DNA from: Steinernema hermaphroditum
Taxonomy: Eukaryota > Nematoda > Chromadorea > Rhabditida > Steinernematidae
DNA length: 64,000 nucleotides
Assembly: GCA_030435675.1 (NCBI GenBank)
Contig: CM059624.1
Location: forward strand, 1,202,769-1,266,768
Reading direction: 5' to 3'
Shown: positions 21,024 to 32,422 of the stretch, piece after piece
Layout: each line of letters starts with the position of its first letter
Numbering within the stretch: the first letter of the stretch is position 1
Made by a program: the position numbers and the translations under genes
Notes under the pieces: generated by a model
Told to the model about the DNA's origin: nothing
Seen by the model: the letters and a program-made list of their open reading frames with translations, nothing else
Databases searched by the model: none

Positions 21024-23186
21024 TCAAAGCGCTAGATGCTCGGTAAGCCTCTCGATCAGCTGATCCTTCTTCATAGCTTTGTTGTAGACCATGCCAACAA
21101 GATTCGCTCCATTACAAAGATCCTGCTTCGTGAAATGTCCCATTTGATTCTGCGCATGGAGTTCCTTAGCTAGTTCAATGAATTCGTCCTTCGTGTCAAA
21201 TGTCTTCTTCGCCTTCTTTGGGCCACCACCTCCAGTGGCATTGGCACCACGCTTGACAGATGCGTGTTCAGGAGCGGAAGTCGGAATAAGAGCAGTGCAA
21301 AGGGCTTCGCATTCCGCACTGGCTCGATCCTTTGTGTTGTCGTTCGCATACCAAGGTTCTGAAAGATCCGGCTTTAGAAGCGTCCAATATACGACCGCTT
21401 ACTGGTGTGGGAAGTGAGCTCATCCTCTGTTGGCATATCTTGTTCCAAGGCAGTGGCCTCGATGTATTTGTAGTACTTTTCGAGGTCTGGAAAGGTCCAT
21501 TAAGTTGTTGCTAAGCTGCAAATCTGCTCACGTGGGTTTGAAAACGAGTCAGCCGAATAACTCGAAGAGAGCTTCTTGATAAACGCCTTCGCCATATCGA
21601 TGTGTTTTGCCTTAGGCTCATCATTAACTATGTCCTCCTTTGTCATCGGACCAGTTAAATTGCGTTTGTCATCGGAGAACGGCAAGTCGATGAGATGGAA
21701 GCCCTCAAAAACGGTCGGATTGCCTTCTTGTCCTTTTCGGGGCACCAGAGCTGCCAAACGTGGAGCCGTGTTCCTTTTCATCGTGTATCGCACAAGAGCG
21801 TACTTTTGCTGTTCGAGGCACTCGTCCAGTAGTGCCTTGTACAGTGACGACGATCCTGCAATGTTCTACAATGGTCTCATATGAGAATATGCTGGAAACA
21901 TATCGATCCACCTTTTCTTGGGGAAAGACGAACTTGCTACCGTTGAAACAATGTTGTAGTTTGAACGTGCTCAGCGGCTTGAATCCCAGCAAAACGATCC
22001 CCGGCTCACAGAGGCGACGAAACTCTTCAACGTCTTTCTTGTTCAGTGCAACATCCACGCCACCAACGAACTGCTGCATCTTTACGTCCACGGGAGCCAC
22101 TTCATTGCCAGTGTCATGCTCAACGTAAGCCGTTTTCGTCACGATCGGTTCGTTTGTTTCAGCATCTAACTTGGCGCTTTGTGGAAAAGGATGTTTCGTG
22201 TACAACCCGTAGCTGGAAAAGATGGAGTCAGTGCGTGTTCAACGAAGTAACGCCAACGTACATTCCAAGGGCTATCGACATTCCTGCAGCCAACTCAAAA
22301 TCGACTGACGCGATCACCCGTCGGCTCTTCTCTTGAGTCACATATCTCGCGTCCAGCTCCAGCTCATACAGCTTATCGTGCATGTTGTCAATGTCCGCGT
22401 CGATTTCCCTCCATTGTGGCGCTGGCTCACCCTCGCCAAAGAGATATGTAGCACAGCGGCATCCATTTCCTAGCAGATCCTTTCGGATAACTGCTGTTTT
22501 GCGCAACAGGTCTGTATAGCCCTCGGTGATGTCCGACATTGTCGAAAGCAGGTGCACAACGCACCGATTTCGCTGTAGCTTTCCGCCGACCCTGAGAAGA
22601 TGAGATTACTTAGCGTCTGGAAAGTAAATTTTACCCATAGGTGATGTCTTTCAGGAAACGGAAAAACAATTCGGCAAGGTTAGCAGTACCGATCCCAAAT
22701 TCGCTCTCGATGCGTTCTCTGATGTTATCTAAAACGATTGGAAGCTTTCACAAAACTTCGAAGCTTGACTTGCCTCCGCCGCTGTACTTGCTTCTGAAAT
22801 CGGATACAATGCTGGGATTCAGTACAGCAAGTTCGACAACGTTATAGACGTTGTCTACGGCGTTAGTTTCTTTCGATTTCTTGGCCTGAAAAGACGTTTG
22901 CGATTCAACCCAGTAGTTGACAGAACGAACCGTATTGAAGAAGAGCACAGACACGTAGTGGTTCTGGTTTCCAGCTAACGCGATTGCTGACATCGACTTC
23001 CATATGACCTGAACACTCAGAGATAAATTTAACGAATACGAGAAACAAGCTTACATCAGCGGCTAATTCAAACGGCGTCGACTGTTCGCTTTCATGCTCA
23101 AACGGCACGAACATCGCTTCGCGGCAGTCCAACGCGAAGATGGACGCCTTCTTGCCCGAGGCACCGCCAACTTGCAGCTGTTCCAT
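21024..23186 (-). CDS. cku-70: Ku70, non-homologous end-joining DNA-end binding subunit
   Basis: Eight exons (minus): 23055-23186, 22774-23008, 22635-22728, 22262-22591, 21912-22212, 21865-21532, 21486-21403, 21358-21024; 614 residues (human 609). Ku70/Ku80 encircles DNA ends in double-strand-break repair and at telomeres. Visible: an N-terminal vWA-like domain (KKASIFALDCREAMF, near residue 13), a beta-barrel with GIVLLGFKPLS and FVFPQEK, AGSSSLYKALLDECLEQQK, LVPRKGQEGNP, DLPFSDDKRN, SADSFSNP, and a C-terminal SAP-like segment after a lysine-rich linker (PKKAKKTFD). Intron 2 starts with GCAAGT, a GC-AG intron demanded by the reading frame. The chosen ATG is 15 nt after a CCATTGCAG acceptor. 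Confidence 0.95.
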
Positions 23187-24034
23187 CTGACCGGAGGTAG
23201 CCTGCAATGGCAAAACAAACTTTTGCAAGAAGAGCACGCAAGCAAATATTCGAATTTCGCGCAATGTCGCGATGGGATTACAAGCGGTGGACATGTGGGA
23301 AGTTCGGAAAAGTGTCGTCAATTTCTGTCCGTTTTTGGAAGAGAGATTGTGTACGAAACAAGAGTTATCCGTTTGCCTGAGTAGTGTCTGTCGCGGATGT
23401 TTGTCATTGGTCTGAGGCGACTGCCTGCAGACGACTGCTAGATGCACTTTAGACATCGGCTGGACTCGGACTGGTCGTGTCCAGACAGTTACGAACAGCC
23501 AATCGGAATTAACAGAATCGTCAACAACTGTCAGATTCTCTCAAACAAAACTTGATACTTGAGCTGATTAGTGGTAGGTTAACCTTCTGCACATATAAAC
23601 ACGACATTCACTTCAAGTAATCATGCCAACAGCAAACGATTAATCCTAACAATAGCACTGAACAGCTCGGCTACGAAATTATCACACATTTTTTCAGCAA
23701 TACGAGCATAGATAGCTGAGCACGCGCAAAAAATACATACACGGGACATTTACAAGAAGCGGGTGGTGCGAAGGATGGTTCCTCTTCTACACCGTTCATC
23801 TTCCCGGTCTTAGGCCATGCAGGAGACATCTTGTAAGCGCGAGGAGGCGCAATACCACACGTGCGCTGTTCTGGGTCTCGCCACGAGATGATTGGAGCCT
23901 TTTGTAGCGATCGAGTTTTGGAAAAAAAGGCTGCTTTTCTGTGCTTTGCTTCTCGAATCCAGAAACGTTTTGCACCATATCGATGAGATTACGGTAGTAG
24001 TCAACTTGCGGCACGTAGAAAGTACTTTATTAGC
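23187..24034. other. Intergenic, 0.85 kb
   Basis: Lies upstream of Ku70 and downstream of the esterase, both minus strand. Several short minus-strand open frames are present, but none has a start, splice signals and homology together. The esterase AATAAA lies at about 24024-24030. Confidence 0.4.
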
Positions 24035-26090
24035 TTAAATATGTGCCTTTACGCTCTTCTTCCTTCGTCTAATCTTCTTCACAGCCTTGATTCCATTGAC
24101 CCACACCTCTGCAGTTCTATCCTGATAATCCTCCATCATTCGGCATTCCTTATCGATTGTGAAGTACTGGTAAGGGTTATCCTTACTCGCAGGCGTCCAC
24201 ACACCTCCTTCCATTCCATTTGGGTCCCTAGAACTTGGTCTTAGAGTTGATCACCTTATGATAAAGTACCCATATCGGCAAAAGTTAGCGATGAGCGTGG
24301 TGAAGTTGTCAATCACCAGCTTATCCTCTTTGTCGGGATGGAACTCGTAGAAAGGTCCTTTCCCGAAGATGTAGGGCAGTTCGGAGCAGTGAGTTGCCGC
24401 TTCAAAAGGCATGAGATTGCCGAATCCGAGCCGTCCTGAGCGGGCAAAGTCGAAGGAAAAGAGGAAGACCTTGTGGCCAGAAGCTGTCATCTTCGAGGTA
24501 TACCCGGGCAGCGAGAATGAGATCTGCGAATCGCCGATGATCTAAGATGCGTAGGTTCAGATCTATGACTAATGATCTTACTCTAATGATCGCTTTTTCC
24601 AACACCTTTGTATCACTATTTTCATCGTCAATCAGATACGTTCTTCTGATCCTGTCGACAACTTCGTTGAGTTCTTCATCGTTCTCCTCGTCCGATAATC
24701 CAATCCCTCTCCTAATGGCTTGATCTATGAACTTCCTGCCCGATTTTAGGCGCTTCATAGCAACTAAATATCCTTGTTTTTTTGGGTATGCAGACATGGT
24801 TATACCGAAGAACATTCCCTCGTACTCAGTGGCCCCAATCATACAGACCTTCTGTGGTGCTTCGCGTCTTAGTTCCCCTAGGGGTTTCGGAAGAAAGGCG
24901 CCATCGTAAACGGGTACGAGCTCCAGCTTCTTTTGGTTAATCTTGAAGCCTGGCTTTCCGAGAATGCCCAGCGCAAGTTCTTCTGCTGGGAGGCCGCGGA
25001 AGAAGGCGACAAGAATCTTGTTTTGATCGTGCAGGGATACTGTATCGATTACAGGAACATCACAAACACACTTACAGTTCGGATCCTCCTCGAATCCCAT
25101 CTTCTTTGCAAAAGTCAAGCAAGCCTTTCTCACATTTTCGGCTTCGTCCATCGCAAAATGACATTCTGCATTGCCACCCATGGGAAGGACCTTTTGAAAG
25201 AGATCTCTAGAGATAGGCGAAAGTGATAGGAGATCGCAAGAAGCCCCTAAATTTCTCATCACTTTGGAATCCTACGGTGTCCTACCTCCAGCACTCTGCC
25301 CCGATACCGTCACATTCATCGGATTTCCGCCAAAGTAGGCTATGTTTTCGTGGATCCACTTCAGCGCCAGAGCCTGATCCCACAGACCATAGTTTCCGGG
25401 CGCAACCTCGTCACCCGTGGAGAGAAAGCCGAAAAATCCTAGCCGGTATTGGACGGTCACCACAATGATTCCCTTCTTGCAAATCGTGGAGCACATGCCT
25501 TTGTCACCGTAGTCGGAAGCGGCGTGGAAGGCATAGCCACCGCCATGGATGAAGACCAGAACGGGACGACCTCCAGATTTTTCGTCTTCTAGGGTGAATT
25601 CATCTCCACAGGGGACGAAGACGTTTAGGTTGAGACAGTCTTCGCTGGTAGGGGGCTGATCAGGACCCGAAGGCATGAAATCCATTTGCGGAGCTCTTGG
25701 TCCAAATTTTGAGCAGTCCCTGATGCCGTTCCAGTTTCCAACTGGACGGGGTTTCTAAATCGATGAAAATGTATAAAGGGACAGACTATGATTAGATGGA
25801 ACGCTTAGATACTTTTGATGAACAATCTGGAGGTCGTCCCGAACAGAAGAAAGTGAACCAACCTGAAATCTGAGCTCTCCGATCGGCAGCCGTCCATAAG
25901 GAATCCCAAGAAAGCAGTCGACTTTCGGCAGTTCGGGGAACGAATACGTCTTTCCCCGAATTCTGCCATTGCTTATTTGAATAATACGGCTCGGATGACA
26001 GTATTCGTCGCTGTAAGAACTGGTCATTCTGAGGCCGGTCAGAATAGTGGCGAATGGTGCATTGAGAGCGCGAGCGATCGATACACACAA
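24035..26090 (-). CDS. Carboxylesterase (alpha/beta hydrolase, type B)
   Basis: Six exons (minus): 25863-26090, 25286-25754, 25076-25246, 24582-25039, 24270-24541, 24035-24227; 596 residues from the first ATG, or 21 fewer from an alternative ATG. Type-B esterases hydrolyse carboxyl esters of lipids and xenobiotics. Visible: NGRIRG and FLGIPYGRLP near the N-terminus, SEDCLNLNVFVP, oxyanion-hole HGGGY, nucleophile elbow GQSAGG, LSLSPISRDLFQKV-PMGG, the acid-residue region GATEYEG, and catalytic-His region ATHCSELPYIFG. All three catalytic positions appear present, so it is probably active. There is no clear signal peptide and no ER-retention tail (it ends KAHI), so a cytosolic location is likely. 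AATAAA follows the stop. Confidence 0.93.
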
Positions 26091-27533
26091 ATGTTGTAGC
26101 CTATCGAAGAGAATGCATAGCGGACAAAAGAGGAGCTAATAAACAACTAAAGTAGGGAATCGGTGAATACACAGAAATCAGTCATCTGTAAAATCAACAC
26201 TCTTATAGTTGCTTGTGTTTTCTTCGAAAGTCTTATTTGCTGTTTTTAATGGCGGAGAGAATAGGGCCAGTCCAAAGGGGGGGGAGGACCAGTCCGATTT
26301 CAAGGTAGATGCATGAAAATGAATAGGACCTACTAAGCCGTAGGCTTCCGGTTTCATGCACTTTTACCTTTTCAGGATTTCTCACTCGTGTCGCGGTGGC
26401 GAGCGGTCGGCCCCTCCGGTCGCTCTCTGAGTGTCTGGTTGGCCAGATGACAAACCCCGTGGCAGTTGTGACTGTTCCGGCTTCCAGAGGGAATTGGGAC
26501 ACCCGGAAGCCGTAGTCCCACCACCGCTGACAACAAGATGTCCGACGCCAGGAATCCAGCTGTGTGAGAAGTCATCCTGAAGGTCGCCGTCGCTCTGAGG
26601 ACCAGCGAGAACGCAACTCCCGGACCACGGACCATCAGATTCGAGCTCAGAAGCGTCCGCTGTGCTGCAAACGATGATTCGCTGCTGTATCCGAAGATTT
26701 GCCGATTCACAGATGCCCAGTGAAGTGCGCCGCCACCCACCGGTTCGACATCAACGCCGCGCCAGGGATGAAGTCGTCTGCCAGACATCCTCTGTTTGTC
26801 TATTATTCGGTGTCGTGCAAGGCGTAAGCCTTTGATTCACGAAATAAACTCGTAAACTCGTTACCTTTTCAATGAAAACTGTAAAAATAAAATGATGCAG
26901 TGATGTCCCATCATTGGTTGTGAAGCGAATCCTTGGCTTCGCAGCACGGGTTGAGTGGGGCGGTTGTGCCGCCTGCTCGACGAGACGTTCGAATTACGGC
27001 TTCCACGTGTTCCAGGCCTTCTGGGGGCCGATGACTTGTTCGAGTTCAAACAACTGGAGAACACTTCGCTACCAAAGTTAATTGTGTAAATAATCGAAGA
27101 CTTTGAACTAAATGACTCCAATTTCTACCCCACGACAAGCCTATTTACCAACACCCAATATTTACAAGGTGTTTGAGTAGCCATATGTCTATAAACATCT
27201 ATGAAGACTAATAGAGACATCTAGACATAGACATCAGTATATCTTTAATCTATCTATCTTTAATCTTTATTAAGCAACTATTTCGCTACATGTTGAGTAC
27301 GGTCGATGACAATGCAGGATAGAGCGCATCACCTTACAAAATGAGGACGTCAATCAGACGTCACTCAGAAGTCGTGTTATATGCAGATAATGGAACGAAG
27401 AAAGTCATAAATCATCAGTTCATCAAAGTCATAAATTCTAAATCTACATATGATATTTTAAATTCGTGTTTCAAAGGGTATATACGGGTATTGATATTGA
27501 AGCGCACAGCGATTAAAATGACGTCTCTCCTTA
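26091..27533. other. Intergenic with repeat R2 copy
   Basis: Promoter side of the esterase and tail side of srx-1. Holds R2 copy 1 (26572-26801). A GGGGGGG run at about 26276. No gene supported. Confidence 0.45.
26572..26801 (-). repeat. Dispersed repeat R2, copy 1
   Basis: On the minus strand this begins AGACAAACAGAGGATGTCTG and is closely similar to 50671-50912 on the plus strand, with a decayed relative at 45095-45225. Shared blocks include GATGTCGAACCGGT and AGCTCGAATCTGATGGTCCG. An open frame runs through both good copies but with a different 3' end in each, so I treat it as a repeat and not a gene. Confidence 0.75.
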
Positions 27534-28741
27534 TTAAGCTTCTTGAGGAGGTGGACATACGGTCGTCTGATCCGCAAATGGTTCCACACTGTTGGTCACG
27601 GTCTTCGATTTGCCTCGGAAAAGTCTGCGCACTTCCGGATTGAAGAGAATAAGAGCCAATCTGAAAGGTTTCACTATGTTTCTATTCTCTGAAAAGGTTT
27701 CGATACCCATTGTTGACGTGAGTCACGATGATGCTGTCGAATGCCACAATGTTCCATCCGATATGAGCTGAGTTTCTGTTGTTCACAATGGAGATAATGG
27801 CCAGTGTACCCATCATGGTGACATTTTGAACAGCTGTCTAAACGTGCTCCAATGGTTAGTTCTCTGTGGTCAGAATGGGGGCATGCCTGCGCGAAGAATC
27901 GGACGTTTCTGCGGAAGTTCTCGTCCTGCGCCTCCTTCGCGTATTTCAACTTGATTTGGACGATTCTGCCGAAAGTGACGAAGTCGTTGATGAGGGAGGC
28001 GATGCACATGATCGTGCAGCCCCTGTTGAAGATGGATCCGATAAGCGAGACTTCCCTCTCGCTGCGCTCGCATCGGATGTAGATGAACTCGTAGTACTTA
28101 GGACTGTAGCCGATCATCTGACACGGCACCACTGAATAGGGCTCAGATACGATCGTTGCAGCCATGGATTCTCACCGATATAAAGTGACATGAGGACTGT
28201 GACAGCTGACCATGCGAAGATAATGCAATTCCTAGTGACTTTCCTGTTGAAGAGGGAGTCGTACTTCAGGGGAGCGCAAACGGCCAACATCCGATTGGCC
28301 GAGACGAACTGGTGCATGATGCAGGACTCGGAGGCGAAGAAGTATCCGATCATGAAGATGGTGACGCCGAACGTGGGGGGAATGTCTTTTGGTTGACTGA
28401 GAAAATATGCGATGGCCGGGGGATGAGTCACTTACAGTACGGTAACCGGGGCCGAGTAGAGAACGTGCACGATGTTGGACCCGATCTCTCCGATCGTTCG
28501 GCTCACCCAAAACGCACCGAAAGAATTGTGGAAAATCGTCAGTTTCTTGATGACACACAGATTTAGGATTCCAATCACCACGGCCGAAATGGTCAACTGC
28601 ACAAAATTTAGATCTAGCCACTCCTTATGCACTTACCGCCCATATGGAGACGCCAACCATGGTGTCGAACGTGGTCATAACACCACGTCCTTCGAGCTCG
28701 CTGCCCCACACGAATTTCTCCGACACGTTCGAGGAAGTCAT
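27534..28741 (-). CDS. srx-class chemoreceptor, array copy 1
   Basis: Six exons (minus): 28637-28741, 28436-28596, 28176-28396, 27887-28131, 27707-27837, 27534-27660; 329 residues. A seven-TM receptor of the nematode Srx type: FGAFWVSRTIGE in the TM2 region, conserved Cys in SESCIMHQFV, the TM3/ICL2 motif ANRMLAVCAPLKY in place of DRY, RFFAQ before TM6, LILFNPEVRRLF after TM7. Such receptors sense volatile or soluble chemicals in chemosensory neurons. Intron 4 begins GC (CAG then GCATGC). The last residues (TTVCPPPQEA) differ from copies 2 and 3 because the repeat identity ends inside this exon. Confidence 0.9.
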
Positions 28742-30319
28742 CTTCACGGTGTGATTCCTTCTCTGATGCCTGTCAGCTTTTATATGCGTGAACATGAGAG
28801 CGATGTGCTCAAAAATATGTAGCGCAGACAATAGTCTTGAAACAATGATATAGCTGATTGTATGCAGAAAGCGTGTCTGAAAACAGCGCAATCTTCGAGA
28901 AGGACATGCCACATTTCCATGAAAATGCCGCAATAAGACGACGCAGGCTGTCATTTACTACCGTAGTCATATCGCGCAAAGGCTTGACAAATAATGAGTT
29001 AATGCCTACACGAGGTCCAAGCATTCTATGATCATTGAGTTGCCCGACAAGACACATTCCAATACACTGTCGTCTTGCATTTTAAGTTCCCGTACCTGTG
29101 CTACGGCTACAGTATACATCTTGTAGCTCGTATATTCTAATTTTAGGACTTCACAACCAGCGGCATAATGAAAATGACATGTTTCCGTTTAGCATAGCCC
29201 CTCTTCTCTTCAGATACCTTGTTTTAGCTCTTTATGGAGCACTCGGAGATTCCATATGAGGATAGAATATGATGTATGTTGCCGGTGTCTTCAACAATAC
29301 TGCGTTGGAAACAATAACACAGCTGATTGTACAAAAGAAGGGCATGGATGACGATGAGCAGAAATGGTCACGTGCTTTCAATAGAAATGTCACAAGAAGA
29401 CAGAAAAGGTATCATTTGCTACTTTAATTATACCGCGTCAAGATTCGATAATGTCTGAGTCACCTGTTCCAAGAAAAGACCAAGATGAATATGAGGGCTT
29501 TTGACAAATCGTTTGGTCAGAACATGACACATTATCTCTTTCGCATACGATGTATTGTGAACTGATCTTTGAGTAAAGATTCCTAGCTTGTATCGAGTTT
29601 CTGGACAGTAAACACTGGTTGCCTTCTAATTTTAGGAGCACCCAGGCAGTAGCGTGATTAAAATAACACGTTTCCGTTTATACCGTTGTTATTCCCTGGA
29701 AATCTACTTTTAGATTTCTGCAATTCTGTAGGATGCATGAAGTGACTAGTGATCTACGCTGCTTGAGGTTAAGGTGCAGAGAATTCTTCTCGCCTCGTTT
29801 TGTCTTCCTCATGCTTACGTCCGTGTTTTCGTAAAGCCTTCACGTCAGCTGTCTGCAGCCACAAAAGTGGTTTTGATATAAAAGATTTCCGTCACGTTTT
29901 TAAACAAAGATCGGCCAAGCATACTCTATACAATTTACAATATTTTCATCCTCAATAATCCTCGAATCCGTTCTAAGGAGCTGATGTCCACCGAAGCGAC
30001 TATAAGCTATTCTTTCTGGTTACAGTATGACTCCACTTACAAGTGAACCGATGGGACCGATCGAGCTAAAAGTGGTATATGACTACGCATACACTAGTAG
30101 CTAGGTTTTTGTGCGTCCACGTTTTCTGACTTATCACTTTTGACCGCGACAGGTTATCTTGTAAACATTCGTATGTCCACTTTCAAATTTCACTCTAAAG
30201 AACTCCGCATTTATTCGGCTGATAATGCGTGAAGTTCACACATGTTGGTTATCGCTTATAGCAGAAGCCCAGTCACCTTTTCACATCACCGTTCTGTTGT
30301 GCTCATACTTCCCGTTCCA
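28742..30319. promoter_or_regulatory. Divergent spacer srx / F-box-like, with repeated modules
   Basis: Head-to-head spacer. It contains two diverged copies of a module with AGCTGATTGTA and a further 3' block TTTTAGGA...ACATGTTTCCGTTTA (first about 28836-29220, second about 29305-29720). A block at 29790-30100 resembles the region upstream of the next F-box-like gene (31480-31830). No coding exon supported. Confidence 0.5.
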
Positions 30320-31285
30320 ATGCGTCCCCGAAAGAAGACAAAGCTTCCTCCATCGCTTGCAGTTCTCCCAAACGACTTCGCACGTCTGCCGACCGACGTT
30401 GTCCATGAGATATTCCACTTGTTTTCGGACATCTACGATGACGTCTGTGAGTTTATTAGGTACTCTCGACGGCATGACGAATATACCCCTGAAGACTTTC
30501 GCACTAAGAGGGTCTTTAAAGGAATATTCAGCAATTTTGGTAAATTTCTGACATTCGACGGACCGTGGGGTGCGGTAGCCAGGACGTTCTCCGCCTGTAC
30601 TTGCAATCCTATATATTATACAGCTGACCGGGAGATGTTCGACTGGTCTGTCGACGATAAACGCAATTTGATTGGGAAACAGATCACGGTTGAACGCATT
30701 TCAAAGCAAATTCGCAAAGCAAACATCTGTTTTCCGGTGAAGAAGAAGTTAGCGAAGCACCTTTGTAACTCAATCAAAATCTCGCAAGCTTCCCATGCTT
30801 TTCTCCAACACCTCCGAAACCGTTTCCAAAACATTGAATGGAGTGCTCCCGTGGACAATCACGCAATTGACTTTCTTAAACGAGTAATGGACACCAGGTA
30901 CTTACGCACTCTGAAGATAGCCTCTATGGATTTGTCCTTCGACGATCTTGGTGATTCGGTCAGTCGTTTCGTCCAGCGACCCAATTTTGAACACCTGGGT
31001 GTGTCCTCTAAGAGCATCTTTCCCTTTGAAGCGCTCGAAGCACTGTACACATCCTGGATCAACAGGAAGTTCTTCGAAGTTCCGAAACATGAGATAAGGT
31101 CGTTCTTCGACGACGAGTTCTACGAGAGACTCACTGTATTCATACAAGGAAAACTTCATAGCAGGCTCATGCAGAAGAGCGGCCTACGTGTTATTTTTCC
31201 TCATCTTGTGTGGCACAGAGCGACGATAGCAGTACAATTTACGGGAGATCAGCTCACTATTGAAGTGATGAACAGGATGGAGTAG
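30320..31285 (+). CDS. F-box-like protein F1, array unit 1
   Basis: Single exon; 321 residues from the ATG at 30320 (MRPRKKTKL), 347 from an in-frame ATG at 30242. The nearer ATG is preferred because the extra residues have no counterpart. The N-terminal block LPNDFARLPTDVVHEIFHLF is the best F-box match in this window. The rest alternates hydrophobic and polar residues (for example LRTLKIASMDLSFDDLG) as in FTH/leucine-rich nematode F-box proteins. Likely an SCF ubiquitin-ligase adaptor by analogy. It is a distant paralogue of F2 downstream and has a similar upstream block. Confidence 0.8.
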   Translation: MRPRKKTKLPPSLAVLPNDFARLPTDVVHEIFHLFSDIYDDVCEFIRYSRRHDEYTPEDFRTKRVFKGIFSNFGKFLTFDGPWGAVARTFSACTCNPIYYTADREMFDWSVDDKRNLIGKQITVERISKQIRKANICFPVKKKLAKHLCNSIKISQASHAFLQHLRNRFQNIEWSAPVDNHAIDFLKRVMDTRYLRTLKIASMDLSFDDLGDSVSRFVQRPNFEHLGVSSKSIFPFEALEALYTSWINRKFFEVPKHEIRSFFDDEFYERLTVFIQGKLHSRLMQKSGLRVIFPHLVWHRATIAVQFTGDQLTIEVMNRME

Positions 31286-32422
31286 CATGTTCCTGCTAGC
31301 GGTCCATGTAAGCATTAATGAGGCCCACGGCGCGCCTGTCTGTTTATTTTATGGTTAGTAAATTATTGTGGCATTTGTTGCCTCTTTGTTTCTGCTTCCC
31401 CTGACATACTCTATAAGCTCGGAACTTGAAGGAGCGCGGTCACACTGTCCATAACTTGAGATGCAACAATGCGTATCCAGAATGCCGACAGTTATTCTCA
31501 TCTCGTTTTGTTTTCCTCATCCTTACCTCCATGTTTGCGTAAAGCCTTCACGTCAGCGGTCTGTGGTAAAAAAAGTGGTTTTGATGTTAGAGACTTCCGA
31601 TTTTAATAGTGCTTCCGTCACGAATTTCAACAAAAGATCGGCCGAGCATACTCGATACGATTTTCCTTACGTTCAACCTAAATAATCATCGAATCCGTGC
31701 TTCAGAGTTGGTGTAAAGTAGACCCACAACAAGCCGACGCTCTTTATGGCTCTACTTACAAAGGAACCTTCCGTAAGGGACCGCCTCAGATCGATCTAAA
31801 AATTGGCACGTGACTAGGCACATGCTAGTAGACATTGCTCCCAAGAGTCGGAAGTTACGTTCAAATGACTATATCCATCCTTGTCAATATAGGACCGATG
31901 GTCTGTGTCATCCAACTGAGGAGCCTCTCGGTCGCCGGTCGACTTGCTTCCCACAAATTTCTTCTTAATTTTTCATTTTAGATTATAGTCTCAGCCAACA
32001 GGCTTATGGGGTTAACGCTCACTAATGTACATGCGGCAAATTCGAGCTCGATTTGGGCGACCGACCCTTTTGGGATTTCAGCCGTTCCCCTACAATCAGG
32101 ACCGTCCCTTCAGGAATGAGCTGGGATTTCGAGTTTCAGGTTTCTGATGCCGATGCCATGTAACACGCATGGGGAACAGAATGGTGAAGCGCATCAAATT
32201 GACATCTCTGGGGTTGACAACTCAAACGGGACGTTCGAGATCCCCGGGAGGACGGTTGAAACGGCTTTATGCCACTTCATCCATTCTATTGTGACACGTC
32301 GGTTAGTTGATCGCTCGGTCTCGCCACGACTTTGCTGCCGCATCGGTCTTAGCTAATTGAATCACACTCTCAGTTCACAGGCAATCTATACAAGACTGAT
32401 CTTATGCTGATATCATTTGACG
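31286..32422. promoter_or_regulatory. Spacer F1-F2 in unit 1
   Basis: Contains the block at 31480-31830 shared with 29790-30100 (shared AAAGCCTTCACGTCAGC, AGTGGTTTTGAT, AAGATCGGCC). The remainder up to 32422 has no recognised feature. Confidence 0.5.

Noticed and set aside
23796..24014. Minus-strand open frames between the esterase and Ku70
   Set aside because: Three overlapping frames are open with no homology and no convincing donor/acceptor pair; the esterase C-terminus was instead found at 24035-24227.
26372..26788. 138-codon minus-strand open frame as a gene
   Set aside because: Overlaps repeat R2; the frame's 3' part is not shared with the second copy at 50684, so coding status is unproven.
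27341..27643. 100-codon plus-strand open frame at the left edge of the array
   Set aside because: It is antisense to the srx-1 last exon and has no repeat-consistent start; the srx reading explains the conservation.
28232..28621. 129-codon minus-strand frame within the srx gene (also at 34642)
   Set aside because: It is a frame shadow running across an srx intron; the srx exons in the other frame carry the family motifs.
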